Shown here in pieces: positions 53,283-61,391 of a stretch of DNA of 64,000 nt. The notes under the pieces are model-generated. The model saw only the letters and a program-made list of their open reading frames with translations. It was not told the origin of the DNA and made no database searches. Numbering within the stretch: the stretch's first letter is position 1; each line of letters starts with the position of its first letter. The position numbers were made by a program, and so were the translations under genes. Source of the stretch: an uncultured Aquimarina sp. (lineage in GTDB: Bacteria > Bacteroidota > Bacteroidia > Flavobacteriales > Flavobacteriaceae); assembly GCA_947499005.1 (NCBI GenBank), contig CANMML010000005.1:104248-168247 (forward strand), given 5' to 3'.

Positions 53283-54314
53283 TTATTCGTAGTACTCGAT
53301 TACGCGATCGGTATAGGTTTCAGGGATGCCATGGTCATCATATGATATACGTACCCTCCAATTGCCATGTTCGTCATACTCTGAAAAATCGGCAACTTTT
53401 TGACCGTTAAAATGAGTTACCTCACCTGTTTCATTAAATTTAACATCTCCTGGAATCATGGTAGTTCTAAGCCTAGCAAACTTTACTACTCCAGTAGGAT
53501 AATAGGTATATTCACTCGTTCTAGAGCCTATTGTTTCTACTCGCTTTACTAAATGATCACTTTCATAATAAAATCGATTAGCGCTCCCGCCTTCTTTGCT
53601 ACTTTTGGTTACTCTCCCTTTATTATCATATTGGTATTTTGTAGGTTTACCGTAATCCTCTTCTAATACAAGTGGCTCGCGACCTTCCAATACTTCATAT
53701 TTTTTTGAGTTTTCTATATCCCCGTGTTTATTATATTTAAATACCAAACTATCTTCAGTCCACATATCATCATCATCGTGATTGATCCAAAGACGATATT
53801 TTACTGTACCATCTTTATCATATATCATTTTATATCCATCAGTAGAATAAAAACCATGAAAATCACTTTTTAAATTCTTAATTCGATATAATTGATTTTT
53901 TTCGTTGTATACATATTCAATACCATATTTCGAATAATCATTATGTTTATCTGCTGCAACCCGATATGAAGATGATCTATATAATCTTCCTAATGTGTCA
54001 AATTCCACTTTCATATTCCAAGGAAAAGCTCCATTTAATAACCATGAATTATAATATTTTTTTCTAGATTTCACATATTTCCCAGATGCATCTTTATTCA
54101 TCTCATACATCAATTCTTCACTAAATTTTACTTTTCCATAAAGCATTTGTTTATAATCACTCCCATAAAAAATTTCCCATATGGAAAAGCCTTTGTGCAC
54201 AAGTTGCTTTGCTGACTGCTCCCTGTTTTGCTGATCGCTATTTTCTTTTTTTGAAGAACATTGTAAATTCAATGCAACCAAACAACATACATATAAATAC
54301 CCCCTTAACTTCAT
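53283..54314 (-). CDS. Hypothetical lipoprotein with YD-like repeats
   Basis: 343 residues. Lipoprotein signal (CCLVALNLQC, Cys about 19, then SSKKEN). The mature part has several YD-type strands such as YVYNEKNQLYRI, KYQYDNKGRVTK and YDEHGNWRVRI, similar to the secreted proteins at 10417 and 11525. RHS/YD-type strands can form wrapped shells or bind carbohydrate. Function unknown; surface or periplasmic lipoprotein. Confidence 0.65.
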   Translation of the reverse strand: MKLRGYLYVCCLVALNLQCSSKKENSDQQNREQSAKQLVHKGFSIWEIFYGSDYKQMLYGKVKFSEELMYEMNKDASGKYVKSRKKYYNSWLLNGAFPWNMKVEFDTLGRLYRSSSYRVAADKHNDYSKYGIEYVYNEKNQLYRIKNLKSDFHGFYSTDGYKMIYDKDGTVKYRLWINHDDDDMWTEDSLVFKYNKHGDIENSKKYEVLEGREPLVLEEDYGKPTKYQYDNKGRVTKSSKEGGSANRFYYESDHLVKRVETIGSRTSEYTYYPTGVVKFARLRTTMIPGDVKFNETGEVTHFNGQKVADFSEYDEHGNWRVRISYDDHGIPETYTDRVIEYYE

Positions 54315-54618
54315 TCTTTATTGTTTTATCTATTACCCTTTCTTTTAACGGTTCCTCTAAAAATCTAACTTAATTCTAAATATAGCATATCTCATCCTTC
54401 CAATAGATTAGATGATAAAATTTCTCTGTCTATTAACTACTTCAGAAAAAACCATTCATTATTAAATATAACGCTTTTATTAAGTGTCAATATTTTTTCA
54501 CCAATCATTTTATGTCGATTTGATCTTACCACTCACCGACACTTCTCCTACCATTCGCCGAAAAAATAATGCGAATCATCATCTTATTTAGTAAGTTGTA
54601 CTAATTAAGCACTTACCA
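54315..54618. other. Gene-free 304 bp region before the H-NOX operon
   Basis: No gene on either strand. It holds the candidate LytTR sites at 54528-54559 and, between them and the operon start (54619), an AT-rich stretch where the promoter should lie. Confidence 0.6.
54528..54559 (+). promoter_or_regulatory. Candidate LytTR binding site upstream of the H-NOX operon
   Basis: Direct repeat ACCACTCACC (54528-54537) and ACCATTCGCC (54550-54559) separated by 12 bp, i.e. two helix turns centre to centre. LytTR proteins bind such 9-10 bp direct repeats with 12-13 bp spacing, and ACCATTCG resembles the AlgR core ACCGTTCGTC. 59 bp before the operon start. Confidence 0.55.
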
Positions 54619-55029
54619 ATGAAAAAACTAACATTTCTATTGATAGAAGATGATGAAATTGAACAATTGAAATTTCAACGCATCTTAAAAAAAATAAACC
54701 CTATACATACGACAAGAGAAGCCAATGATGGAGAAGAAGCATTACAGTTGATTATATCTGGTGAGTGTATCCCCGATGTTATTTTATTGGATTTGAATAT
54801 GCCTAAAATGAATGGTATTGACTTTTTACAACAATTTAAACAACATGAGCGTCTCAAATACATTCCAATAGTGATGTTAACCACTTCTTCAAACCATAGT
54901 GAAATCAAACAATGTTATCGTCATGGAGCCTCCGGATACATCATAAAACCCTTAAAATATGAAGATTACATAAAAAAAATTGAAATTTTAGTAAATTACT
55001 GGGAAGAAAATGAGATCTTAAAAGGCTAA
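54619..55029 (+). CDS. Stand-alone response regulator receiver protein
   Basis: 136 residues, receiver domain only. Acidic pocket Glu10-Asp11-Asp12, phosphoacceptor Asp58 (LLDLNMP), conserved Thr88 and Lys110, so it should be phosphorylatable. With no output domain it is a shuttle or phosphate sink. First gene of the operon, 22 bp before the H-NOX gene; its likely partners are the histidine kinase (55587) and the Hpt protein (56810). Confidence 0.92.
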   Translation: MKKLTFLLIEDDEIEQLKFQRILKKINPIHTTREANDGEEALQLIISGECIPDVILLDLNMPKMNGIDFLQQFKQHERLKYIPIVMLTTSSNHSEIKQCYRHGASGYIIKPLKYEDYIKKIEILVNYWEENEILKG

Positions 55030-55051
55030 TATAAATCAACACAAAACTGAT

Positions 55052-55594
55052 ATGAAAGGAATCGTATTTACTGAATTTTTAGAGTTAGTAGAAAATAAAT
55101 TTGGAATGGAATATGTCGATGACATCATTTCTAAATCTGAACTAGAATCGGAAGGAGTATATACTTCTATAGGTACTTATAAATTTTCAGAAATGGTACA
55201 ACTCCTCACCCACTTAAGTGAGAAAACGCAACTAAGCATAAATGATTTATTGCACACCTATGGACTTCATTTCTTTTCGGTATTGAAGAATAGTTATCCT
55301 GATATTATTAAACAGTATGAAACTCCTTTAGATTTATTAAATGCCATTGAAAGCCATATACATGTTGAGGTTCGAAAAATTTATCCAGATGCCGAACTCC
55401 CTAAATTCGATGTGACGAATAAAGAATCATCTAAAATGACTATGATTTATACTTCTAGTAGAGGTATGTATAGTTTTGCAAAAGGTCTCATGGAAAGTAC
55501 CTTTAAGCATTATGGCAAGGAAGCGTCTATAGCGATAACAAAACTAAATAATAATGGTACCGAGGTGAAATTTGACATCCAACAACATGCCTAA
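55052..55594 (+). CDS. H-NOX heme-nitric oxide/oxygen-binding protein
   Basis: 180 residues, the length of a stand-alone H-NOX. Starts MKGIVFTEFLELVENKFG as in the family. Proximal heme ligand is His102 (ESHIHVEV), and the heme propionate motif Y-x-S-x-R is Tyr133-Ser135-Arg137 (YTSSR). At the place of the oxygen-stabilising distal Tyr of Thermoanaerobacter H-NOX lies Phe142 by my alignment, which favours NO over oxygen sensing. It would inhibit or activate the adjacent kinase when NO binds. Stop overlaps the kinase start by 8 bp. Confidence 0.93.
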   Translation: MKGIVFTEFLELVENKFGMEYVDDIISKSELESEGVYTSIGTYKFSEMVQLLTHLSEKTQLSINDLLHTYGLHFFSVLKNSYPDIIKQYETPLDLLNAIESHIHVEVRKIYPDAELPKFDVTNKESSKMTMIYTSSRGMYSFAKGLMESTFKHYGKEASIAITKLNNNGTEVKFDIQQHA

Positions 55595-56810
55595 TGAACA
55601 GTTACAAATACTTCAACGTGCGCTAGAAAGAGAACGCAAAGCAAGAAAGCAGGCTGAATCTATCCTAGAGCAAAAAGCCATGGAGCTATATGAAGTAAAT
55701 CAAAAACTAAAAGTTTCCAATGCTTCTCTAGAGGAATTAACACACAAGCAATCCTCGCAATTGGATGGTGTTTTCGACAATCTTTTAGATGCTTATATTT
55801 TAATGAATCTAAAAGGGGAAGTGATAGAGATGAATCGTTCGGCAAAGCAGCTTTTTGGGTACAACTTAGATTTTGAACATGTCAATGTCGTTAAACTCAT
55901 TTACCGAGAAGATTATCAATATGCCATGCAATCGTATTGGCAACTTATAAATAAAGGGTATTTTAAAGATTACAAAGCCCGTGTCATCACAAAAAACAAG
56001 GAAGTAAAACAAGTGCATATTAATGCTGGATTGGTGTATGATGCTTCGGGAAAAGCCATTGCTGCCCAAGGAATTGTTAGAAATATCACTGAAGAATACA
56101 AAGAAGCTGAACTCAAAAAAGCATTACTCGCAAACCTTGAAAAAAGTAATCAAGAACTTAAGGATTTTGCCCATGTGGTATCTCATGATTTAAAGTCCCC
56201 GTTACGAAGTATGAATACGTTGATTTACTGGCTGAAAGAAGATTACGAAGCTATTCTTGATGAGAATGCTAAAGAAATCCTCGCCAAACTTTCTACCAAA
56301 GTAGAAAAAATGGATCATCTTATTAGAGGGGTTTTAGCGTATTCAAGTATTGATAAAGTCGAGCATCCTTTGGAAAAAGTGAACATTCAGGATTTGGTGA
56401 GTGACATAATTTCGGTAATTTATATACCAGAAAACATCAAGGTTGAAATTCCTAAAACACTCCCTATAATTACAGGTGACCGCTTTCGATTACAACAGCT
56501 GTTTCAAAACCTGTTGAATAACGCTGTACTTTATATAGACAAACCTAAAGGCTGGGTAAAAGTGACTTGCGAAGAGCTTAAAACACACTGGAAGTTTTAC
56601 ATTGAGGATAATGGAGTGGGGATCGATAAAAAGTATCAGAAAAAGATTTTCGAAGTATTTCAATCTTTACAGAAATCAGATCATTCTACAGGAATCGGTC
56701 TATCTATTGTAAAGAAAATTATAGATTATTATGAGGGCGAAATTGACTTTACCTCAACAGTAGGAGAAGGTACTTGTTTTCATTTCACGCTAAAGAAAAA
56801 GCACAACTAA
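55587..56810 (+). CDS. PAS-domain sensor histidine kinase partner of H-NOX
   Basis: 407 residues from ATG 55587 (MPNEQLQIL), which overlaps the H-NOX stop by 8 bp; an in-frame TTG at 55572 is less likely. N-terminal coiled coil (about 1-60), PAS domain (about 62-175), HisKA with phosphorylatable His200 (SHDLKSP) and HATPase_c (QNLLNNA N box, DNGVGI and TGIGLSIV). No membrane helix, so it is cytoplasmic like the H-NOX protein. The coiled coil is where H-NOX-associated kinases commonly bind their sensor (inference here). Translationally coupled to the Hpt gene. Confidence 0.92.
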   Translation: MPNEQLQILQRALERERKARKQAESILEQKAMELYEVNQKLKVSNASLEELTHKQSSQLDGVFDNLLDAYILMNLKGEVIEMNRSAKQLFGYNLDFEHVNVVKLIYREDYQYAMQSYWQLINKGYFKDYKARVITKNKEVKQVHINAGLVYDASGKAIAAQGIVRNITEEYKEAELKKALLANLEKSNQELKDFAHVVSHDLKSPLRSMNTLIYWLKEDYEAILDENAKEILAKLSTKVEKMDHLIRGVLAYSSIDKVEHPLEKVNIQDLVSDIISVIYIPENIKVEIPKTLPIITGDRFRLQQLFQNLLNNAVLYIDKPKGWVKVTCEELKTHWKFYIEDNGVGIDKKYQKKIFEVFQSLQKSDHSTGIGLSIVKKIIDYYEGEIDFTSTVGEGTCFHFTLKKKHN

Positions 56811-57124
56811 TGGAACCTAATTTATCATATATTCTAAAGCTAGCCGATGGTTCGAAAGCATTTGAAGAAAAGATGATCCGCATCTTAAAAAGTGAATTCC
56901 CAATTGAAAAGACACAATACCTAACGGCGATACAACAACAAGATTATTTTCAAGCCTCGGAAATCGTTCATAAAATCAAGCACAAACTCGGAATGCTAAG
57001 CATGGACAACGCTTACCAAAAGGCCATTCTTTTTGAAGAAGCACTTAAAGTTTCTGATAGTTCGAATCACAGTGATTTTTTAACTATTTTAGACACTGTA
57101 GAAAATTATATTTCAAGTATTTAG
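56810..57124 (+). CDS. Stand-alone Hpt phosphotransfer protein
   Basis: 104 residues, from ATG 56810 (TAATG overlap with the kinase stop). All-helical. His54 in EIVHKIKHKLGML fits the Hpt consensus H-x-L/I-K-x5-L/M. It would accept phosphate from the receiver protein (54619) and pass it to the LytTR regulator (57125), whose ATG follows its stop without a gap. An ATG earlier in frame inside the kinase gene is not needed. Confidence 0.85.
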   Translation: MEPNLSYILKLADGSKAFEEKMIRILKSEFPIEKTQYLTAIQQQDYFQASEIVHKIKHKLGMLSMDNAYQKAILFEEALKVSDSSNHSDFLTILDTVENYISSI

Positions 57125-57814
57125 ATGAAATCAATCATTGTAGATGATGAAGCCGCTGCTAGAGCGATCGTAGCACAATTGTGCACTAAAGTGAAGGATA
57201 TTGAAGTTATTGAGGAATTTCCCAATGCACTTCAAGCGATTAAATTTTTGAACAAAGAAACGGTCGATGTTATTTTCTTAGACATTCATATGCCCGACTT
57301 CACGGGTTTCGATTTTATAGATACACTACACGAGCCTCCCAAAATTGTATTGATTACCTCCGATCCTAATTTTGCATTGAATGCTTTCGAGTATCCCTGC
57401 ATCGTAGATTATTTAACAAAACCGATTTCAGAAGATCGCTTTTTAAAAAGTATAGAAAAACTAAGAGCTCTATCTGAAAATGCAATCCCTAATCAAAATG
57501 TAACTAAGGATTTGTATGTTAACATTGATCGTCGATTGGTAAAAATCAATATTGAATCGATAAACATTATCGAAGCCAAAGGAGATTACATACAAATACG
57601 AACGGAAGCAAAAAACCATTTGGTACATGCTACTCTTAAAAAAATCGAGCAAAAACTACCCAAGCATTCTTTCTTAAAGGTGCATCGATCCTATATCATC
57701 AATACTTCTAAAATTGTAGATATAGAAGATAATAGTGTTGTGATCGCTAAAGAGGTCGTTCCTGTCAGTCGAGGAAATAAAGAGGCGCTTATGAAACGTT
57801 TGAACTTGTTGTAA
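57125..57814 (+). CDS. LytTR-type response regulator
   Basis: 229 residues. Receiver (1-118) with Asp7-Asp8, phosphoacceptor Asp53 (FLDIHMP), Thr78 and Lys99 (LTKP). LytTR domain (about 130-228) with INIIEAKGDYIQIRT, FLKVHRSYIIN and PVSRGNKEAL, typical DNA-binding features. It is the output of the H-NOX relay. The candidate LytTR sites at 54528 and 58057 make its own operon and the polysaccharide gene downstream likely targets (inference). Confidence 0.93.
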   Translation: MKSIIVDDEAAARAIVAQLCTKVKDIEVIEEFPNALQAIKFLNKETVDVIFLDIHMPDFTGFDFIDTLHEPPKIVLITSDPNFALNAFEYPCIVDYLTKPISEDRFLKSIEKLRALSENAIPNQNVTKDLYVNIDRRLVKINIESINIIEAKGDYIQIRTEAKNHLVHATLKKIEQKLPKHSFLKVHRSYIINTSKIVDIEDNSVVIAKEVVPVSRGNKEALMKRLNLL

Positions 57815-58173
57815 TGAAAATTCTTTTAATTAGATCATTCCTTGCCTGACAGCTATCAAAATATACCGAAAATCAATACTATTGACGTATTCTAATTTCT
57901 AATGTACTTTTTGCTAAAAAGTACCCAAAAAGGCTAGTGTGAATTTTACAACATACAAAATGTAAACTAAAAAAGAAATCCTGTTTCTAAATACATTTTT
58001 ATACTTGTTACGTTTTGCTGAATTCATGACTTTTTAAATAAACTAGGCCTATAAAAAACATTCACCTACCGAAAATTACCATTCGTCTACAGTAACTCTT
58101 TATCAAACTAAAATACCGAAATACAACAAGGAAGAGATCATACCTTAGAGGTATAATCCTAAAAAAATGAGTT
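57815..58173. other. Gene-free 359 bp region with a second LytTR-like site
   Basis: No gene on either strand. It contains the candidate site at 58057-58087 and, closer to the next gene, a perfect inverted repeat ATACCT-TAG-AGGTAT (58141-58155). No clear TAnnTTTG box. Confidence 0.55.
58057..58087 (+). promoter_or_regulatory. Candidate LytTR binding site upstream of the dehydrogenase-like gene
   Basis: AACATTCACC (58057-58066) and ACCATTCGTC (58078-58087), 11 bp apart. The second half-site matches the one upstream of the H-NOX operon (ACCATTCGCC) at nine of ten bases. 86 bp before the start at 58174. Confidence 0.5.
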
Positions 58174-59217
58174 ATGGCACTTCCTTATAGCATCACAAAC
58201 GCAAGAGTAAATCACGAGACATTATTCGAAAGATTAACCGCTAAGGAAACCAAAATGGCGGTAATTGGACTAGGCACAACAGGTTTAGCTGTGGCTTTGC
58301 AAATGGCTTCGAAATTTAAAGTGATTGGTTACGATCGTGACCCAAAAACGATCTCTGAAATTCAATTAAAAAAAGATCCTAATCGAAGGCTTTTTCATAA
58401 TGATTTCATGAAGAAAGATTTCCATCCTATAGGAATGAGTAAGTTATTAGAATTAGCTGCATTTTTCATTATTACGACACCTGTAACCACCAATGATGAT
58501 GCAACACTAAATTGTACTGCTCTTAAAAAAGATGTTGCTACTGTAGCTAGAAACTTAAATTATGGTGATGTCATCGTATTTCAAAATAATGTTGCTACTA
58601 CATTTATTAATGAAGTTTGCATTCCTATATTAGAACAAATCTCTGGATTAACACATGATACTGATTTTAGTACTAGTACAGTCGCTGTAAGTGCTAATAC
58701 ATTTTCTAAAGATCAAAAAACAATTTCCATAAACGATAGTTATGTTTCGAAAGTAGTAACCAAGGTATATAAGACTGTAAGCTCTACCGTTGAAAATGAT
58801 ATTAAAACCATTGTCGAAAAGATCAATACTGCAACAGAAAGTTCAAACAATAATAAACCGTGTAGTGTATTACTAAAAGGAATAACAAGAAAAGAAAACT
58901 CTAGGAACCTAAAAGCGTCTTATGCCGCTAAGTTATACCTTGCTTTATCTAAATCTGGCTATGCAGTTACAGTGCAAGACAATCATGCGTATCCTTCTGA
59001 GGTACAAAAGTTATATGGTATCGAATTAAACACCAGAACCAATAAGCATTTTGATGTAATCGTTTTGGCTGTAGATCATGATAACTATGCCGCATTAACG
59101 TACCAAGATTATTTAAAAAATGCTAAAGTGAGTACATTATTCTTTGATGTTAAAGGTGATAAAGGCAGTGTTTTTCCTAAAGAAAAGTATATGACATTGA
59201 ACGACACTATCTCGTAA
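58174..59217 (+). CDS. Nucleotide-sugar dehydrogenase homologue lacking the catalytic domain
   Basis: 347 residues. N-terminal NAD-binding Rossmann region of the UDP-glucose/UDP-GlcNAc dehydrogenase family (MAVIGLGTTGLAVALQMASKF, IGYDRDPKTISEI; PVTTNDDATLN) and a C-terminal UDP-binding Rossmann region (ARKENSRNLKASYAAKLY-like, FDVIVLAVDHDNY). The central domain of about 95 residues with the catalytic Cys, Lys and Asn is absent, and the usual length is 420-440. The SPER motif is degraded (TVAVSANT). Likely a pseudoenzyme, possibly a NAD(H) or sugar-nucleotide sensor. No internal frameshift is visible, so the loss is clean. Confidence 0.75.
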   Translation: MALPYSITNARVNHETLFERLTAKETKMAVIGLGTTGLAVALQMASKFKVIGYDRDPKTISEIQLKKDPNRRLFHNDFMKKDFHPIGMSKLLELAAFFIITTPVTTNDDATLNCTALKKDVATVARNLNYGDVIVFQNNVATTFINEVCIPILEQISGLTHDTDFSTSTVAVSANTFSKDQKTISINDSYVSKVVTKVYKTVSSTVENDIKTIVEKINTATESSNNNKPCSVLLKGITRKENSRNLKASYAAKLYLALSKSGYAVTVQDNHAYPSEVQKLYGIELNTRTNKHFDVIVLAVDHDNYAALTYQDYLKNAKVSTLFFDVKGDKGSVFPKEKYMTLNDTIS

Positions 59218-59222
59218 AGAAG

Positions 59223-61292
59223 TTACTTTTTTAAAGCTTCAATATTCTTATTAAAAATAGGGTGCTTTAAAAAATACCACTTCAGTAAAAACCCCAATTC
59301 TGTATATTCGAATCCCGCTGCTGTAGCAGAGGCAATATTACTATGCTTACCATAGATATTTGCTACAAAGCGATCCGAAAATCGATACCCTAATTTGCCC
59401 TCAATTCTAAAAGTTTCTGAAGCCGGATCATCGTTAACAAATTGATACCCCCCTGCTGTACTAAGAAGATATAACCAATTGCCTTCTTGTGTGTTTATAA
59501 GTTCAGCGAAAATTTCTACTACATGGAATTTTTCTGGACTAAAATAAATCGTCGGTAATTGCTTCTTAAAAGCAATCGTTTGATAATTGATTCCGGCTTT
59601 TACTATGGGCCTACGAAATAAATTATAGTACAATGATGTAAATAATAAGTTTCTTGTATTATCATCTGTTTGACTCGTAAACATGTATTGGGTATACCAA
59701 CCAAAATTGAAGTTGGTACTTAGGTTATAATTCAAGAAAAAATTGTTAATTACGATCTCTCGATCAATAAGATCTGCATTGAAGTTTTGCAATTCTCGCT
59801 GATATCCAACATCAAGGTTTTGTAGTTTAAAAGGTTTTGTCTTAAACTTAATCGCTCCAATCCACTGAGTATAATCGTTTGCAATAGCATTAGAGACCGT
59901 AGCACCGATCTTGGTATCTACTGTGAATCTACCACTAAATTTATACAGAAAACCAACACCTACTTCATTGGTCGTCGCGCTCACTTTCGAACGTGTATTT
60001 TCGGTATCTCTATAATTATAATTCGCTTTAACAATTGATTTTGTAGAAAGAGGTAACGCTGTAGAAAGACTCAAATTAATACTTTCATTATCTCCATTAT
60101 CAAATGTATAAGCCGTCTTTTGCTCAACCCAAGGACTGTGTGATTGTTTCACGGTTTTCAATAGCTTTTCAGCATCTGGTTGTTTGTTATAGTATTTTAG
60201 AGTGTTAAAAATATATTCGTAACTCTTCGCATCTTGCCCTGTAGCACGATAGGCGTTGGCTATTCCTAAATTACCATCGAATGATTGCTTCTCTTTTTCT
60301 AAAATTGAGGTGTACTTTTCTATGCTTTTGTCAAAATCACTCGTATACATTCCATACGAAGCTTGTAAACTTTCCACCCTTGTAGTATTCGGAAACTGTT
60401 TTGATAAACGGTCTATCTCCAATGCCGCCGTTTTAAATTTCCTGTTCCACAACAATGCTTGTATGTATCGTTCTTTTGTGGATAATTGCAACTCTTTGTC
60501 CTTAGGAAATTTTTCCGCTCTTGCTTTCGCTTGGCTACTAAGTTGTAGTGCTTTTTTATCTTTAAATCTTTTATGCGCTACTAAGGATAATCCATTTAGT
60601 GAAACGATACTATCTTTTGCTGAAATTGCCATCGAGGCATATACTTTTTCAGCATTATCTAGATCATTTTTAATCAAATAAATATTAGCTCGATTTAGTT
60701 GTGTGTCTTTATCCTTTGGGAAGTCTTTTAAGTTTAACGCCAATAATTCCAATGCGCTATCATAGTTTTTTTCTTGAGTTAATTGAAACGCATATCCAAG
60801 ACGTATGTATTTTCTTGAGTTTAAAGCATTCTTATTTCCTTCAAGAATACCTAATGCTTTATTTACTTCAGTCAGTGCTGCGGGATATTTCTTTAAGTTA
60901 GATAATGTATTTGCATACCCTAGTACAGCAGGGAAACTCTTATTGTTTTCTTCAACTAACTTTTCGTAAAAACCTTCTGCTTTGGTGTATTGTTTATCCC
61001 ACAATAACGATTCTGCATAATTCAGTTTTATTTCAAAATCAGTAGGATATGCTTCTCTTAATTCTTCAAAAATAATGACTGCTTTTTGGGCATCTCCAGA
61101 TAGACCAATGGCTCTACCATAACAAAGTCGTGCTGTTTTATTGCTAGGATAACGTTCTAATACATCTTCAAAAAACACTTTAGCAGCAGCATACTTCCCA
61201 GTCTCAAGATAATTGAACCCTTCTTTCATTTCCTGAGAAAATCCCTTTGAAAATAGCAATAAGAAGAAAAACAAGACCGTATTTTTTAGCAT
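59223..61292 (-). CDS. TPR protein with C-terminal outer-membrane beta-barrel (PgaA/YaiO-like)
   Basis: 689 residues from ATG 61292; an ATG at 61316 would put eight residues before a clean signal peptide (LKNTVLFFFLLLFSKGFSQ). About ten TPR units fill residues 25-390 (e.g. GKYAAAKVFFEDVLERYPSN). From about 400 the sequence has repeated amphipathic strands ending in aromatic residues (LGFLLKWYFL near the end), the mark of an outer-membrane barrel. The same layout exports exopolysaccharide in PgaA and cellulose in BcsC. Divergent from the flippase gene. Confidence 0.8.
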   Translation of the reverse strand: MLKNTVLFFFLLLFSKGFSQEMKEGFNYLETGKYAAAKVFFEDVLERYPSNKTARLCYGRAIGLSGDAQKAVIIFEELREAYPTDFEIKLNYAESLLWDKQYTKAEGFYEKLVEENNKSFPAVLGYANTLSNLKKYPAALTEVNKALGILEGNKNALNSRKYIRLGYAFQLTQEKNYDSALELLALNLKDFPKDKDTQLNRANIYLIKNDLDNAEKVYASMAISAKDSIVSLNGLSLVAHKRFKDKKALQLSSQAKARAEKFPKDKELQLSTKERYIQALLWNRKFKTAALEIDRLSKQFPNTTRVESLQASYGMYTSDFDKSIEKYTSILEKEKQSFDGNLGIANAYRATGQDAKSYEYIFNTLKYYNKQPDAEKLLKTVKQSHSPWVEQKTAYTFDNGDNESINLSLSTALPLSTKSIVKANYNYRDTENTRSKVSATTNEVGVGFLYKFSGRFTVDTKIGATVSNAIANDYTQWIGAIKFKTKPFKLQNLDVGYQRELQNFNADLIDREIVINNFFLNYNLSTNFNFGWYTQYMFTSQTDDNTRNLLFTSLYYNLFRRPIVKAGINYQTIAFKKQLPTIYFSPEKFHVVEIFAELINTQEGNWLYLLSTAGGYQFVNDDPASETFRIEGKLGYRFSDRFVANIYGKHSNIASATAAGFEYTELGFLLKWYFLKHPIFNKNIEALKK

Positions 61293-61391
61293 ATCTGGTT
61301 TAAAGTATAAATGCATACTAAACTAACTAAAATTCTTCTTTGCCAAGAGGTTTAAATAACTTAATTTGAGATTGTTAAACCAACATAACGC

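Noticed and set aside
54619..57814. Idea that the H-NOX is an oxygen sensor
   Set aside because: The distal Tyr that stabilises bound oxygen appears to be replaced by Phe142, and the neighbours resemble NO circuits.
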